In this document: positions 1-8,753 of the stretch, one piece after another
How the letters are laid out: each line of letters begins with the position of its first letter
Numbering within the stretch: position 1 is the stretch's first letter
Source of the DNA: Saccharomyces uvarum
Taxonomy: Eukaryota; Ascomycota; Saccharomycetes; Saccharomycetales; Saccharomycetaceae
NCBI GenBank assembly: GCA_947243795.1
Contig: OX365939.1
Location: forward strand, 661,001 to 725,000
Direction: 5' to 3'
Length of the DNA stretch: 64,000 nt
Made by a program: the position numbers and the translations under genes
The notes under the pieces: generated by a model
What the model was told of the DNA's origin: nothing
The model's input: the letters and a program-made list of their open reading frames with translations, nothing else
The model's database searches: none

Positions 1-8
1 AAATTAAT

Positions 9-82
9 TGATTTCGCCCAGGATCGAACTGGGGACGTTCTGCGTGTTAAGCAGATGCCATAACCGACTAGACCACGAAACC
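9..82 (-). tRNA. tRNA-Val (anticodon AAC)
   Basis: Read on the minus strand this is a complete 74-nt tRNA. The acceptor arms GGTTTCG and CGAAATC pair, the anticodon loop is CTTAACACG with anticodon AAC, and the T loop is GTTCGATCC. There is no intron. It lies downstream of the 3' end of PIG1, where S. cerevisiae also carries a tRNA-Val gene. The A and B box promoters are internal, as usual for RNA polymerase III. Confidence 0.97.
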
Positions 83-566
83 AACTATTTATGAAATTTT
101 GAAGCTTGTTGTACAACTTGAGTATTCATATTTCGTTTACCAGAATGTACTTCCAGTAACCTATTCATCTGGCAGATACTGCGAAATAAACGTTGAAGAT
201 TAAAAAGCTTAAATTATTTACCGAATGAGTAACCTCGTTGTTTTTCAAAGGAGGTATCTGAAGCGCAAAAATTATATTTATAATTTCTCCAAGTGTTGAG
301 TCCCGAATTTACTTGTCATTGTTACACCTTTCAGTGTTCAGAACAAGGTAATATCACTGCGGATTTGAATGATTCATAAAAATTGTCTTAATTTCGAACA
401 GATGAAAGAAAAAAAAGAAAGAGGCACACTAAAATGCAAAGTGATGTGATATGAAATTAAGTAAGCGAATATATAATTAATTAGTGGCAAAAGAACATGA
501 GTGACTATTGTATTGATCCCAGTTTTTTATGAGAAAGTTGTGTTTCTTCGTTTCGTAGAATTGGCA
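83..566. other. Intergenic, tRNA-Val to PIG1 3' end
   Basis: This is AT-rich spacer with short ORFs only. I see no LTR remnant or other recognisable element, although tRNA-proximal DNA is the usual place for Ty insertions. Confidence 0.6.
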
Positions 567-2576
567 TTATAAGAATATAGGAGATGGTGATGGCGATGGC
601 GATGCTGACTTTGAAAAACAATCACGAAGTAAATGAATTTCTTTTGAGCTAATGGATATCGTGTCTTCATATTCCCCCGAGCTATCACTCATATTATCAC
701 CTGAGAAAAATGGTGGTGGAGTCAAATTATCCACAGGCAAAAACGCTGGAGATGAGGGCATCCTATCAGCCATAGCGTTTTCCTGGTGTGGTGTTACCTT
801 TATTGTCGATACAGATAATTGTGAAGGAGAACTTGATTCTATTGGTGGTCTGTTGTTTGTTTTCATTAAGGTATCAGTAGAGTCATTCCGATGATTTGTA
901 TACCTTAAGGAGGCCCTAAACTCATCACTATATAATTGCATCGCATTTAATGTAGTACTAGTCACAGTGCTCTTCCTTCCGTCGCTCGAACTATCTTCAA
1001 GTTCTTGTGCTTTTAAGTGTAAGGAGCTATCTCCTGCTCTTAATGTGAATGAGTTGTCTATTAAAGGATACCTACTAAAGGCTTCGGGTTTCGAATAATT
1101 TTTAAACTGTAAGATATCTGAGTCAGCTAACGCCTTTCCAAGCCCGTGGTTCGTAAATTCCCAGTAGTTAAAGTCTTGTAAAGATAAATCATAGGAGCTA
1201 TCAGCTATATCCTCATCTGCATCAGAAGCTGAGGGCTCTACTAAGTTGTCAAAGGGTTTCATTTCACTATCATTCGTTTCTAATATTTCAGTTGGTGGAA
1301 TGTCTTCTCGTTCGTAGGCAGCTTTCCCCCCGAACGAATGATGAAACTTGTGCTTTAACGGTGAGTCGTTAAAATAATCCGTATCATCGTTAAATTTTCT
1401 TAATGTTTTTTCAACATTTTGATTGTTTTTCAATATATGAACATCAGTATTGCAATCTGTTAGCATGAGCGGTGCATGCTTGGGATCATGTTTTGGGAAT
1501 TTTGAAACGCCGCGGTTGAGATTAATTATTGTGGACAAAGAAATCGTTACCTCATAGTTTTTATAGTCATTATTGTCGTAAAACGTCTTATTGCTCAAAT
1601 TATTAACATCATAGCGGCAACAGAATTGTAAATTTAAAATACAATTAGTTCTTCTTTCATTCGAGTTAGCGAATATTAAATTTTTTGAAACTAAATTTAA
1701 TTTCAATGCAGAAATATCAATAACGAATCTAAATTCGTCAATTTTCGAAGTAATTGACCTGTTGAAACATGCGTTGATGTAATGGATATCTGACCAATTA
1801 CTCAAAGTGAATTTAATCTCGATGTTTTTTTCGAAGTTTAAATTATTGACAAATATAAGTCCCGAAATTTGGCAGCTACCAAAATTATTGTGGCAAATAT
1901 CTTCCTGACTTACAGGGCTAGATAATTCTAACGAATGAACTTTGATGTTTTGGCCGTTTAAGTATGCAAAAATTCTTGATTCCGACTCCCCTAAATTCAC
2001 AACACCATGACTCTTGAATGGGTGCAAATTACTATTAATGAGTCTCCAATCAATAATGTCAAATTTATTCTCTTCACCCAGGCACGGATCTTCCTTTTCA
2101 TTAGGAAGGTCACGATCAAGGACAAGCTTTGCACTATCCTCTAAGTCACTTTCGTTGTCGTATTCATCATCCCTATCGTCGTACTCAAGGTCACTGTAAT
2201 CTAAAATGTCTAAACTATAGGGGTGATCCTCACTATTAATGACAGGAAAAATCAATGGAACATAATTGCTATGCAGACTTCTCGAGAGTTGAGAAGTGAT
2301 GTATTTAGTTGGCAAATTGCTGGCTCTTTTAGATATTGAGATGGGCGCTAATTTTGTATTGAACTTTTTGACCGTATATAAATGTGTAGCAAACCTTACT
2401 GATTTTCCAGACGATGAAGATGATGCAGATGAAGAAGCAGATGCTGTGTCTTCCACGGGGGAAAACGAGTTCGATGGTGCAGAAGAAACAAACGAAGAAA
2501 TGGAGGTTGTTTTTGGAATTTTCAAAGATGGTTTCAGCTTTCTGCCGTGGCAGTAGTTCAACGAAGATACGGGCAT
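567..2576 (-). CDS. PIG1: Protein phosphatase 1 glycogen-targeting subunit Pig1
   Basis: This 669-aa protein fits Pig1, a regulatory subunit that brings the type 1 phosphatase Glc7 to glycogen synthase (a paralog of Gac1). Near residues 58-62 there is an RVxF-type docking motif (KSVRF), which is how such subunits bind Glc7. Residues about 210-348 look like a CBM21 glycogen-binding domain, with a SNW motif near 259-261 and a YDNNDYKNYEV-type end near 333-343. The N-terminus is Ser-rich, an acidic stretch spans 126-148, and the C-terminus ends in a Ser-Pro run coded by a GATGGC-like microsatellite. It is somewhat longer than I recall for S. cerevisiae (about 648 aa). It is divergent from MCM5 and the identification is firm. 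Confidence 0.93.
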   Translation of the reverse strand: MPVSSLNYCHGRKLKPSLKIPKTTSISSFVSSAPSNSFSPVEDTASASSSASSSSSGKSVRFATHLYTVKKFNTKLAPISISKRASNLPTKYITSQLSRSLHSNYVPLIFPVINSEDHPYSLDILDYSDLEYDDRDDEYDNESDLEDSAKLVLDRDLPNEKEDPCLGEENKFDIIDWRLINSNLHPFKSHGVVNLGESESRIFAYLNGQNIKVHSLELSSPVSQEDICHNNFGSCQISGLIFVNNLNFEKNIEIKFTLSNWSDIHYINACFNRSITSKIDEFRFVIDISALKLNLVSKNLIFANSNERRTNCILNLQFCCRYDVNNLSNKTFYDNNDYKNYEVTISLSTIINLNRGVSKFPKHDPKHAPLMLTDCNTDVHILKNNQNVEKTLRKFNDDTDYFNDSPLKHKFHHSFGGKAAYEREDIPPTEILETNDSEMKPFDNLVEPSASDADEDIADSSYDLSLQDFNYWEFTNHGLGKALADSDILQFKNYSKPEAFSRYPLIDNSFTLRAGDSSLHLKAQELEDSSSDGRKSTVTSTTLNAMQLYSDEFRASLRYTNHRNDSTDTLMKTNNRPPIESSSPSQLSVSTIKVTPHQENAMADRMPSSPAFLPVDNLTPPPFFSGDNMSDSSGEYEDTISISSKEIHLLRDCFSKSASPSPSPSPIFL

Positions 2577-2959
2577 TTTGTAAATACAAAGAGTAAAACT
2601 AGTAGTCTTGTAACGAGCGTCAGAGAAACTAGCATATAAGGTACCGCACAGACCTCCTGTATACCGGCTATAATACTAATGCAAAGGGACAACACAATCA
2701 AGCTTTAAGACGCCTGACCCCAGATTCAGTAACAAAAACTTTTCTTCCTACCCGCCAATCCCTGGATACAAAACCAACAAATACCTATTAATTTCGGTCA
2801 AACAATCACTACTAAGCCGTCACACTTAATCACAATACTGTCTAAAAAGAACCTATTCGCAAAAACTACCCAAGCTAGCTTACTGGTACCGCTTTCTCCT
2901 CCTCTTTCTTGATATTAGTTTTAGCCATTTCGGTATATTGTTATGGGGTGTGCGGCGTG

Positions 2960-2975
2960 TTTCCTTTTTAGGAAA
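2960..2975 (+). promoter_or_regulatory. Mcm1 early cell cycle box (ECB) of MCM5
   Basis: The sequence TTTCCTTTTTAGGAAA is a near-ideal Mcm1 site, with CC and GG separated by six A/T bases and flanked by TTT and AAA. It lies about 145 bp upstream of the MCM5 start. ECBs drive M/G1 expression of S. cerevisiae CDC46/MCM5, so the function is inferred from that family knowledge. Confidence 0.8.
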
Positions 2976-2990
2976 TGTGATTACTTGCAG

Positions 2991-3000
2991 TTTCGCGAAA
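2991..3000 (+). promoter_or_regulatory. SCB-like TTTCGCGAAA palindrome
   Basis: This 10-bp palindrome contains the Swi4/Swi6-type core CGCGAAA on both strands. It sits 16 bp after the ECB and 118 bp before the MCM5 ATG, consistent with G1-phase control. The match is short and could be chance. Confidence 0.5.
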
Positions 3001-3117
3001 TTTCGAAGATTTTTTTTTTCAATTTGATGAAAACACCTTTACTTGAGGCTAATTAACGTGATTAAATTTCTAGTTAGAACAGTACACAGTGGTTCCTTGG
3101 CGAATTGAGGCTAAACG

Positions 3118-5445
3118 ATGTCATTTGATAGACCAGAAATATACAGTGCTCCCGTTTTACAGGGGGAATCGCCTAACGACGATGACAACACGGAAATCAT
3201 TAAGTCCTTCAAGAATTTCATCTTGGAGTTCAGACTAGATTCTCAGTTTATTTACAGAGACCAATTGAGGAATAACATCCTCGTTAAAAACTATTCATTG
3301 ACCGTTAACATGGAACATTTGATTGGGTACAATGAAGACATTTACAAGAAACTGTCTGATGAACCTTCAGATATCATTCCATTGTTTGAAACTGCGATCA
3401 CACAGGTGGCCAAAAGGATAAGTATTCTAAACAAAGCACAGTCCGGTAATAATAATAACCAAGACGCGGAGGGCACAATTACAGATGCAGACTCCCTCTT
3501 GCTGAACTCTTTACCAACATTTCAACTAGTCTTAAACTCCAATGCAAACCAAATACCTTTGAGAGATTTAGATTCCGAACACGTCTCCAAAATTGTCCGT
3601 CTTTCAGGTATAATAATCTCGACTTCGGTTTTATCTTCCCGTGCCACCTACCTTTCTATAATGTGTAGGAATTGCAGACATACAACATCCATAACGATCA
3701 ACAATTTCAATTCTATCACAGGGAATACAGTCAGTTTACCTCGGTCATGTTTGTCTACTGCTGAGAGCGACTCTTCCATGGCCAACGAAACAAATATTGG
3801 TGATGAATCCACAAGGAAAAATTGTGGTCCTGATCCTTATATTATTATTCACGAATCTTCAAAATTTATTGATCAGCAATTTTTGAAGCTACAGGAGATT
3901 CCAGAATTGGTTCCAGTAGGTGAGATGCCTAGAAACCTGACAATGACTTGTGATCGTTACCTAACCAACAAAGTTATTCCTGGCACAAGGGTCACTATAG
4001 TCGGTATATACTCCATCTACAGTTCCAAGAATGGTGCTGGATCTGGAAGAAGCGGTGGTGGAAATGGTGGAAGTGGTGTTGCTATCAGAACCCCTTATAT
4101 CAAAATCCTAGGTATTCAATCAGACGTGGAAACTTCCTCCATTTGGAATTCTATAACTATGTTTTCTGAAGAAGAAGAAGAAGAATTCATGCAATTGAGT
4201 AGAAATCCAAAGCTTTATGAAATCTTGACTAACTCCATTGCTCCCTCCATCTTCGGTAATGAAGATATCAAGAAAGCCATTGTTTGTTTATTGATGGGAG
4301 GTTCCAAGAAAATATTGCCCGATGGTATGAGATTAAGAGGTGATATTAACGTTCTACTATTAGGTGATCCGGGGACTGCAAAGTCTCAATTGCTGAAATT
4401 TGTGGAGAAGGTTTCCCCAATTGCGGTCTACACGTCAGGTAAAGGTTCCTCTGCAGCAGGTTTAACTGCTAGTGTTCAAAGAGATCCAATGACAAGAGAA
4501 TTTTATCTGGAAGGTGGTGCAATGGTTCTTGCTGATGGTGGTGTTGTTTGTATTGATGAATTCGATAAAATGAGAGATGAAGACAGAGTTGCCATTCATG
4601 AAGCTATGGAACAACAGACAATCTCCATTGCCAAGGCAGGTATAACCACGGTGTTAAACTCCAGGACTAGTGTTCTGGCAGCAGCAAATCCTATTTATGG
4701 TCGTTATGATGATTTGAAGTCTCCTGGTGACAATATTGATTTTCAGACCACCATTTTATCCCGTTTCGATATGATTTTTATTGTCAAGGATGACCATAAT
4801 GAAGAACGTGATATTTCTATCGCCAACCACGTTATTAATATTCATACCGGAAATGCAAATGCCATCCAAAATCAACAAGAGGAAAATGGTATGGAAATTA
4901 GTATTGAAAAAATGAAACGTTATATCACGTATTGCAGATTAAAATGTGCACCAAGACTTTCACCGCAGGCCGCTGAAAAACTATCTTCGAATTTTGTCAC
5001 TATTAGAAAGCAACTATTGATTAATGAATTAGAATCCACTGAAAGATCATCTATCCCAATTACTATTCGTCAATTGGAAGCCATTATTAGAATAACAGAA
5101 TCACTGGCTAAACTAGAACTAAGTCCGATCGCACAGGAAAGACATGTCGATGAAGCAATTAGATTATTTCAGGCATCTACAATGGACGCTGCCTCCCAGG
5201 ATCCAATTGGCGGTTTGAACCAAGCTAATGGCACGTCATTATCAGAGATCCGTCGTTTTGAACAAGAATTGAAAAGAAGACTGCCTATTGGTTGGTCTAC
5301 TTCTTATCAAACTTTAAGAAGAGAATTTGTCGACACACATAGATTTTCTCAGTTAGCTTTGGATAAAGCCCTATATGCGTTGGAAAAGCATGAAACAATT
5401 CAACTGAGACATCAAGGTCAAAATATATACAGAAGTGGCGTATGA
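3118..5445 (+). CDS. MCM5: MCM2-7 replicative helicase subunit Mcm5
   Basis: This 775-aa protein is Mcm5 (Cdc46), one of six AAA+ ATPases of the Mcm2-7 ring that loads at origins and, with Cdc45 and GINS, unwinds DNA. The N-domain has a zinc-binding region beginning at MCRNCRH (about residue 181). The AAA+ core has a Walker A motif GDPGTAKS near 416, the MCM Walker B signature CIDEFDKM near 479, and an arginine finger in LSRFD near 550. A Gly/Ser-rich insert, [12 protein letters not shown], sits near 305. The length equals that of S. cerevisiae. The start is the first in-frame ATG and gives the conserved N-terminus [10 protein letters not shown]. Confidence 0.98.
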   Translation: MSFDRPEIYSAPVLQGESPNDDDNTEIIKSFKNFILEFRLDSQFIYRDQLRNNILVKNYSLTVNMEHLIGYNEDIYKKLSDEPSDIIPLFETAITQVAKRISILNKAQSGNNNNQDAEGTITDADSLLLNSLPTFQLVLNSNANQIPLRDLDSEHVSKIVRLSGIIISTSVLSSRATYLSIMCRNCRHTTSITINNFNSITGNTVSLPRSCLSTAESDSSMANETNIGDESTRKNCGPDPYIIIHESSKFIDQQFLKLQEIPELVPVGEMPRNLTMTCDRYLTNKVIPGTRVTIVGIYSIYSSKNGAGSGRSGGGNGGSGVAIRTPYIKILGIQSDVETSSIWNSITMFSEEEEEEFMQLSRNPKLYEILTNSIAPSIFGNEDIKKAIVCLLMGGSKKILPDGMRLRGDINVLLLGDPGTAKSQLLKFVEKVSPIAVYTSGKGSSAAGLTASVQRDPMTREFYLEGGAMVLADGGVVCIDEFDKMRDEDRVAIHEAMEQQTISIAKAGITTVLNSRTSVLAAANPIYGRYDDLKSPGDNIDFQTTILSRFDMIFIVKDDHNEERDISIANHVINIHTGNANAIQNQQEENGMEISIEKMKRYITYCRLKCAPRLSPQAAEKLSSNFVTIRKQLLINELESTERSSIPITIRQLEAIIRITESLAKLELSPIAQERHVDEAIRLFQASTMDAASQDPIGGLNQANGTSLSEIRRFEQELKRRLPIGWSTSYQTLRREFVDTHRFSQLALDKALYALEKHETIQLRHQGQNIYRSGV

Positions 5446-5963
5446 TAATACCAGGATCATTTCTTTAGCTTCTTCATATGTTTCTTAATTTCCATGTAAT
5501 AATATCTGAACTTTCGATTTTTTCCACTTCTTTACTCTCGTATTATATACATATCTACATAAGCTCTGGAAATGGAGATGTATTTATTTATATAAGGTTA
5601 TATTCGAATTTCGTTTTCTTAGCATTAAGACTACAAAACGCATGTATTGAGGAGCACAATCTGCCGGAATATTCGGATGCCCACTTCGGGAAAATTCAAA
5701 GATATATACAGCTACTGGATACACAGCTACTTATTAATACACAGGTGTTTAACTTGTTCTTATTAAGACATAAAACTTTTCATTTGAAGTGGTCTTATAA
5801 GGTAAAGCCAATACATTAGACTACTCCGGGTAATGGCAACCGCTACAAGAAAAATATTTAGTTCAAGAAGCACGAGCAGACTCATCATTACGTTAAACCA
5901 CATGTCTCATGCCTTTTATTGCTTCGAGACTGAACTAGAAAAACGATAAACCACCAGTCTACT
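5446..5963. other. Intergenic MCM5 to SMD2
   Basis: This spacer holds the MCM5 3' UTR and the SMD2 promoter. It includes an open frame of 113 codons (5478-5819) that has no recognisable domain and begins in a low-complexity A/T-rich stretch. I treat that frame as chance. Confidence 0.6.
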
Positions 5964-6394
5964 ATGTCGTATGTTAACATTATTTTTTATTCACTCGCAG
6001 TTGTAAATCTCAAGTCATTTTCATTGTTTACTAACTTCAAAAATCTACAATATTATATCTTTCCAGTTCACAGCTATTTGATCGTCCAAAGCATGAGCTT
6101 TCCAAAGCAGAATTAGAGGAATTAGAAGAGTTTGAATTTAAGCATGGTCCTATGTCCCTCATAAATGATGCCATGATAACGAAAATACCTGTAATTATCT
6201 CATTAAGAAATAATCATAAAATAATAGCAAGAGTAAAAGCCTTTGATAGACATTGCAATATGGTTCTAGAGAACGTCAAGGAGCTTTGGACAGAGAAAAA
6301 GGGCAAAAGTGTAATAAATCGTGAAAGATTTATAAGTAAGTTGTTTTTAAGAGGCGATTCGGTCATCGTTGTATTGAAGACCCCTGTTGAGTAA
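5964..6394 (+). CDS. SMD2: Core spliceosomal Sm protein SmD2 (spliced)
   Basis: SmD2 is one of seven Sm proteins forming the ring on U1, U2, U4 and U5 snRNAs. The gene is split. Exon 1 is only ATGTC (5964-5968). The intron is 5969-6066 (98 nt) with donor GTATGT, branch site TACTAAC at 6029-6035 and acceptor CAG ending at 6066. Exon 2 is 6067-6394. The spliced product has 110 aa and begins MSSQLFDRPKHEL, matching the family in length and N-terminus. It carries the Sm fold, with Sm1 around IISLRNNHKIIARVKAFDRH and Sm2 around FLRGDSVIVV. Without splicing, only a shortened frame from 6152 would be seen. Confidence 0.96.
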
Positions 6395-6642
6395 AAAGTA
6401 TGATAAATAACTCGCAATCAACATGACGAAAGCAAAACTTCCTACGGAATTTTCCAGTTAACAGAAAGGACACTTTTTGGAAACAGCGCCAATTATTATT
6501 GACCTGGTTTCTTTGCATTTAGCGCAAGTATTGTATCCGAGGAAAGCAAGAGAATGCATTTATATATATCACGTTCGTCTAAAGAGCATTTTTGGTATGT
6601 AGATTTTTGTATAACATAGAATAATTACTAATATTAATATAA

Positions 6643-8427
6643 TTATTTGAAGTTTTTTAACGGATCAACTTTACCATTTTTGGGTTTACTAACTTTACCC
6701 TTTCTTTGTGGATGACGCTTCTTGGGATTGTGGAATGGAACAAACTTGACTTTGGTCCCATTTCCTCTGGCCGATTCAGGAAGCAAATAATCTGGAACAC
6801 GCTTTAAATGTTGTTGCACCCTTGCTGGATGTAACTCTTTATCATGCCTTAAACTTTGTAATTCTTTTGGATTTTCTTCGAAATGTCTTTTCAATTTTTC
6901 ACTTGCCAGTAATTCCTGTTTCAACTCTTTCACTCTAGCTTCCCTAATGGCGACTTGAGTCACAGCACGGAAACCGTCTTCCATTCTGTAACGGAACCCT
7001 TCAACTTGTTTTTGGTCAAATGTGTAAGGTTGCAATTCTAACCCTAGTTTACTTTGTTGCTTGATGATACGCGAAAGAATCTTTTCATCTCTTTTAGCTG
7101 TTTGTAACATTGATGGCTTATGCTTACCAAATTCTTTTAATGGGACCATAAATGAAATTGCTGTACCGGTTTTACCACCACGAGCGGTTCTACCTACTCT
7201 ATGTACATACGACTTGGCTGTTGTTGGCAAATCAAAATTCAAAACACATGCTACATTCTTAAAATCAACACCACGAGAAACACCGTATTCCTTGTCCTTC
7301 TTTACTTGGACCTTCTTTTTCTTACTTGGTTTTTCACCATTTTCAGGTTCGACTTCCGAAGCCTTCTCCTGTTCAGTCTCGCTATTATGTCCTTCTTCTA
7401 TGTCCTCATCCTCCTCCTTTATATATTCAGTGTCGTCTGTAGCAATTAGTAGTTGATAGACGTTTTTGTTGAATTGATCAACAATATGTTGCCTTGAATT
7501 AACGGGTAGCTCACTGTTTAATATACAAGATTTGATACCGAATTGCTCCATGACTAGCTTGAGTCTATATCCTCTGTCGATATTATTAACAAAAATTAGT
7601 GTCTTACCTTTGATTAAGCCAAGTTTGAAAATAACATAACATAATAAGAACTTGTCAAATTCGCTAACTTTAACATAGTACTGAAGCAGTTTGTTCTGAT
7701 TCTTATTTATTTCCTCGTCATTGAATTTAAGAATAGCTGGAGAACGACAAAATTTCTGCTTTAAAGCTTGTATATCATCGTTTAAGGTTGCACTCATTAG
7801 GAAAGTTTGCAATTTTTTCTTCAACGGTAAGTATTCACCGATTTTGTTCAAGTCATCTTGGTAACCAAATGTTAATACTAAATCCACTTCATCAATAACT
7901 AAAAACTTTAATTCACTCAAAGAAACAGAATTGATCTTAGTTTGGAGTAGGTCCAACAGCTTACCAGGTGTGCCAACTATGATTTCTGGCTGATCCATTA
8001 GTAAAGTATTCAAAACGGAACCAGACATGTCAGATGATATATTCAGAGTTCTTATATCTTTTGAACAGTATAAGACTAGTTTCTCTAAAACGTTATACAC
8101 TTGTTGGGCCAGTTCTCTTGTTGGAACAAGTATAATACCTAGAGTACCATTTTCTTCTTCGTTATCGATTGTTTTCTTGTATTCTAAAATAGTTTGGATA
8201 ACGGGAATCAAATAAGCTAAAGTCTTACCAGAACCTGTAGCAGCCTTTGCAATGATATCTCTCTTCTCCTGTAAAGCCAAAGGAATGGAATGTGATTGGA
8301 TTAATGTTGGATTTTGGAATCCTGTGTTTTTAATTGCTTGTAATAAACGAGAGTCAAGGTGAAATGATTCGAAAGACGTAGAGTCATCGATATAAGCGCC
8401 TTGTACAGACTTATCCTCGCTGCTCAT
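6643..8427 (-). CDS. DBP9: DEAD-box RNA helicase Dbp9
   Basis: This 594-aa protein is a DEAD-box ATPase required for 60S ribosomal subunit assembly in the nucleolus. The Q motif region [14 protein letters not shown] is near residue 36, motif I is ATGSGKT, Ia is PTRELAQ, II is the variant DEVD, III is SAT and VI is [10 protein letters not shown]. An acidic, Lys-rich insert (about 345-385) interrupts the second RecA domain, and the C-terminus is very basic, as expected of a ribosome biogenesis factor. The DEVD form of motif II and the 594-aa length both fit Dbp9. Its promoter has PAC and RRPE elements. Confidence 0.96.
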   Translation of the reverse strand: MSSEDKSVQGAYIDDSTSFESFHLDSRLLQAIKNTGFQNPTLIQSHSIPLALQEKRDIIAKAATGSGKTLAYLIPVIQTILEYKKTIDNEEENGTLGIILVPTRELAQQVYNVLEKLVLYCSKDIRTLNISSDMSGSVLNTLLMDQPEIIVGTPGKLLDLLQTKINSVSLSELKFLVIDEVDLVLTFGYQDDLNKIGEYLPLKKKLQTFLMSATLNDDIQALKQKFCRSPAILKFNDEEINKNQNKLLQYYVKVSEFDKFLLCYVIFKLGLIKGKTLIFVNNIDRGYRLKLVMEQFGIKSCILNSELPVNSRQHIVDQFNKNVYQLLIATDDTEYIKEEDEDIEEGHNSETEQEKASEVEPENGEKPSKKKKVQVKKDKEYGVSRGVDFKNVACVLNFDLPTTAKSYVHRVGRTARGGKTGTAISFMVPLKEFGKHKPSMLQTAKRDEKILSRIIKQQSKLGLELQPYTFDQKQVEGFRYRMEDGFRAVTQVAIREARVKELKQELLASEKLKRHFEENPKELQSLRHDKELHPARVQQHLKRVPDYLLPESARGNGTKVKFVPFHNPKKRHPQRKGKVSKPKNGKVDPLKNFK

Positions 8428-8542
8428 TCTGAATCTTATGTTATATTTAGAAGAGCGACCTGTTACTCTTATAAAGCGAATTGAAGATGGAAAGGAATTG
8501 TAGATTGTAATAGACGCTCTCTAGTATACACAGAACAGACGA

Positions 8543-8563
8543 GATGAGATGAGATGAGATGAG
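8543..8563 (-). promoter_or_regulatory. Four overlapping PAC (GATGAG) cores
   Basis: The 5-bp unit GATGA is repeated so that GATGAG occurs at 8543, 8548, 8553 and 8558. PAC boxes (GATGAG) are bound by Dot6 and Tod6 and mark ribosome biogenesis genes. The array is 116-136 bp upstream of the DBP9 ATG. PAC usually appears as one copy, so an overlapping array is unusual. Confidence 0.75.
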
Positions 8564-8604
8564 CTTGAAATATTTTTTACGTTCTTGAAAAAAAAAAACA
8601 GAGA

Positions 8605-8614
8605 GAAAATTTTT
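8605..8614. promoter_or_regulatory. RRPE element of DBP9
   Basis: GAAAATTTTT matches the ribosomal RNA processing element bound by Stb3. It lies about 42 bp beyond the PAC array, the usual pairing in Ribi promoters. Confidence 0.7.
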
Positions 8615-8753
8615 AAATTTCAACTTTAGACTTCTATTACGTAAAGAGTGATGAATGTAAAGGTTAAAGGAAGGTTCTGATTAGGTTTTTGGTTAGGTTT
8701 GAACGGGTTATTAATTCTATGAAGAATGGGCTATATAGCATGCATAATTGTAT

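Larger units (their letters stand above)
2577..3117. promoter_or_regulatory. Divergent promoter PIG1/MCM5
   Basis: This 541-nt spacer serves PIG1 on the left and MCM5 on the right. The MCM5 side carries an early cell cycle box and a CGCGAAA element, described separately. The rest is AT-rich with a poly-T run near 3010 and no other clear element. Confidence 0.7.
8428..8753. promoter_or_regulatory. DBP9 promoter and YSH1 3' region
   Basis: This 326-nt spacer holds the DBP9 promoter on the left, with overlapping PAC cores and an RRPE, and the YSH1 3' UTR on the right. A poly-A run lies near 8588-8598. Confidence 0.7.

Noticed and set aside
5478-5819. 113-codon open frame between MCM5 and SMD2
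   Set aside because: Low-complexity, AT-rich start, no domain, and no gene at this place in S. cerevisiae.
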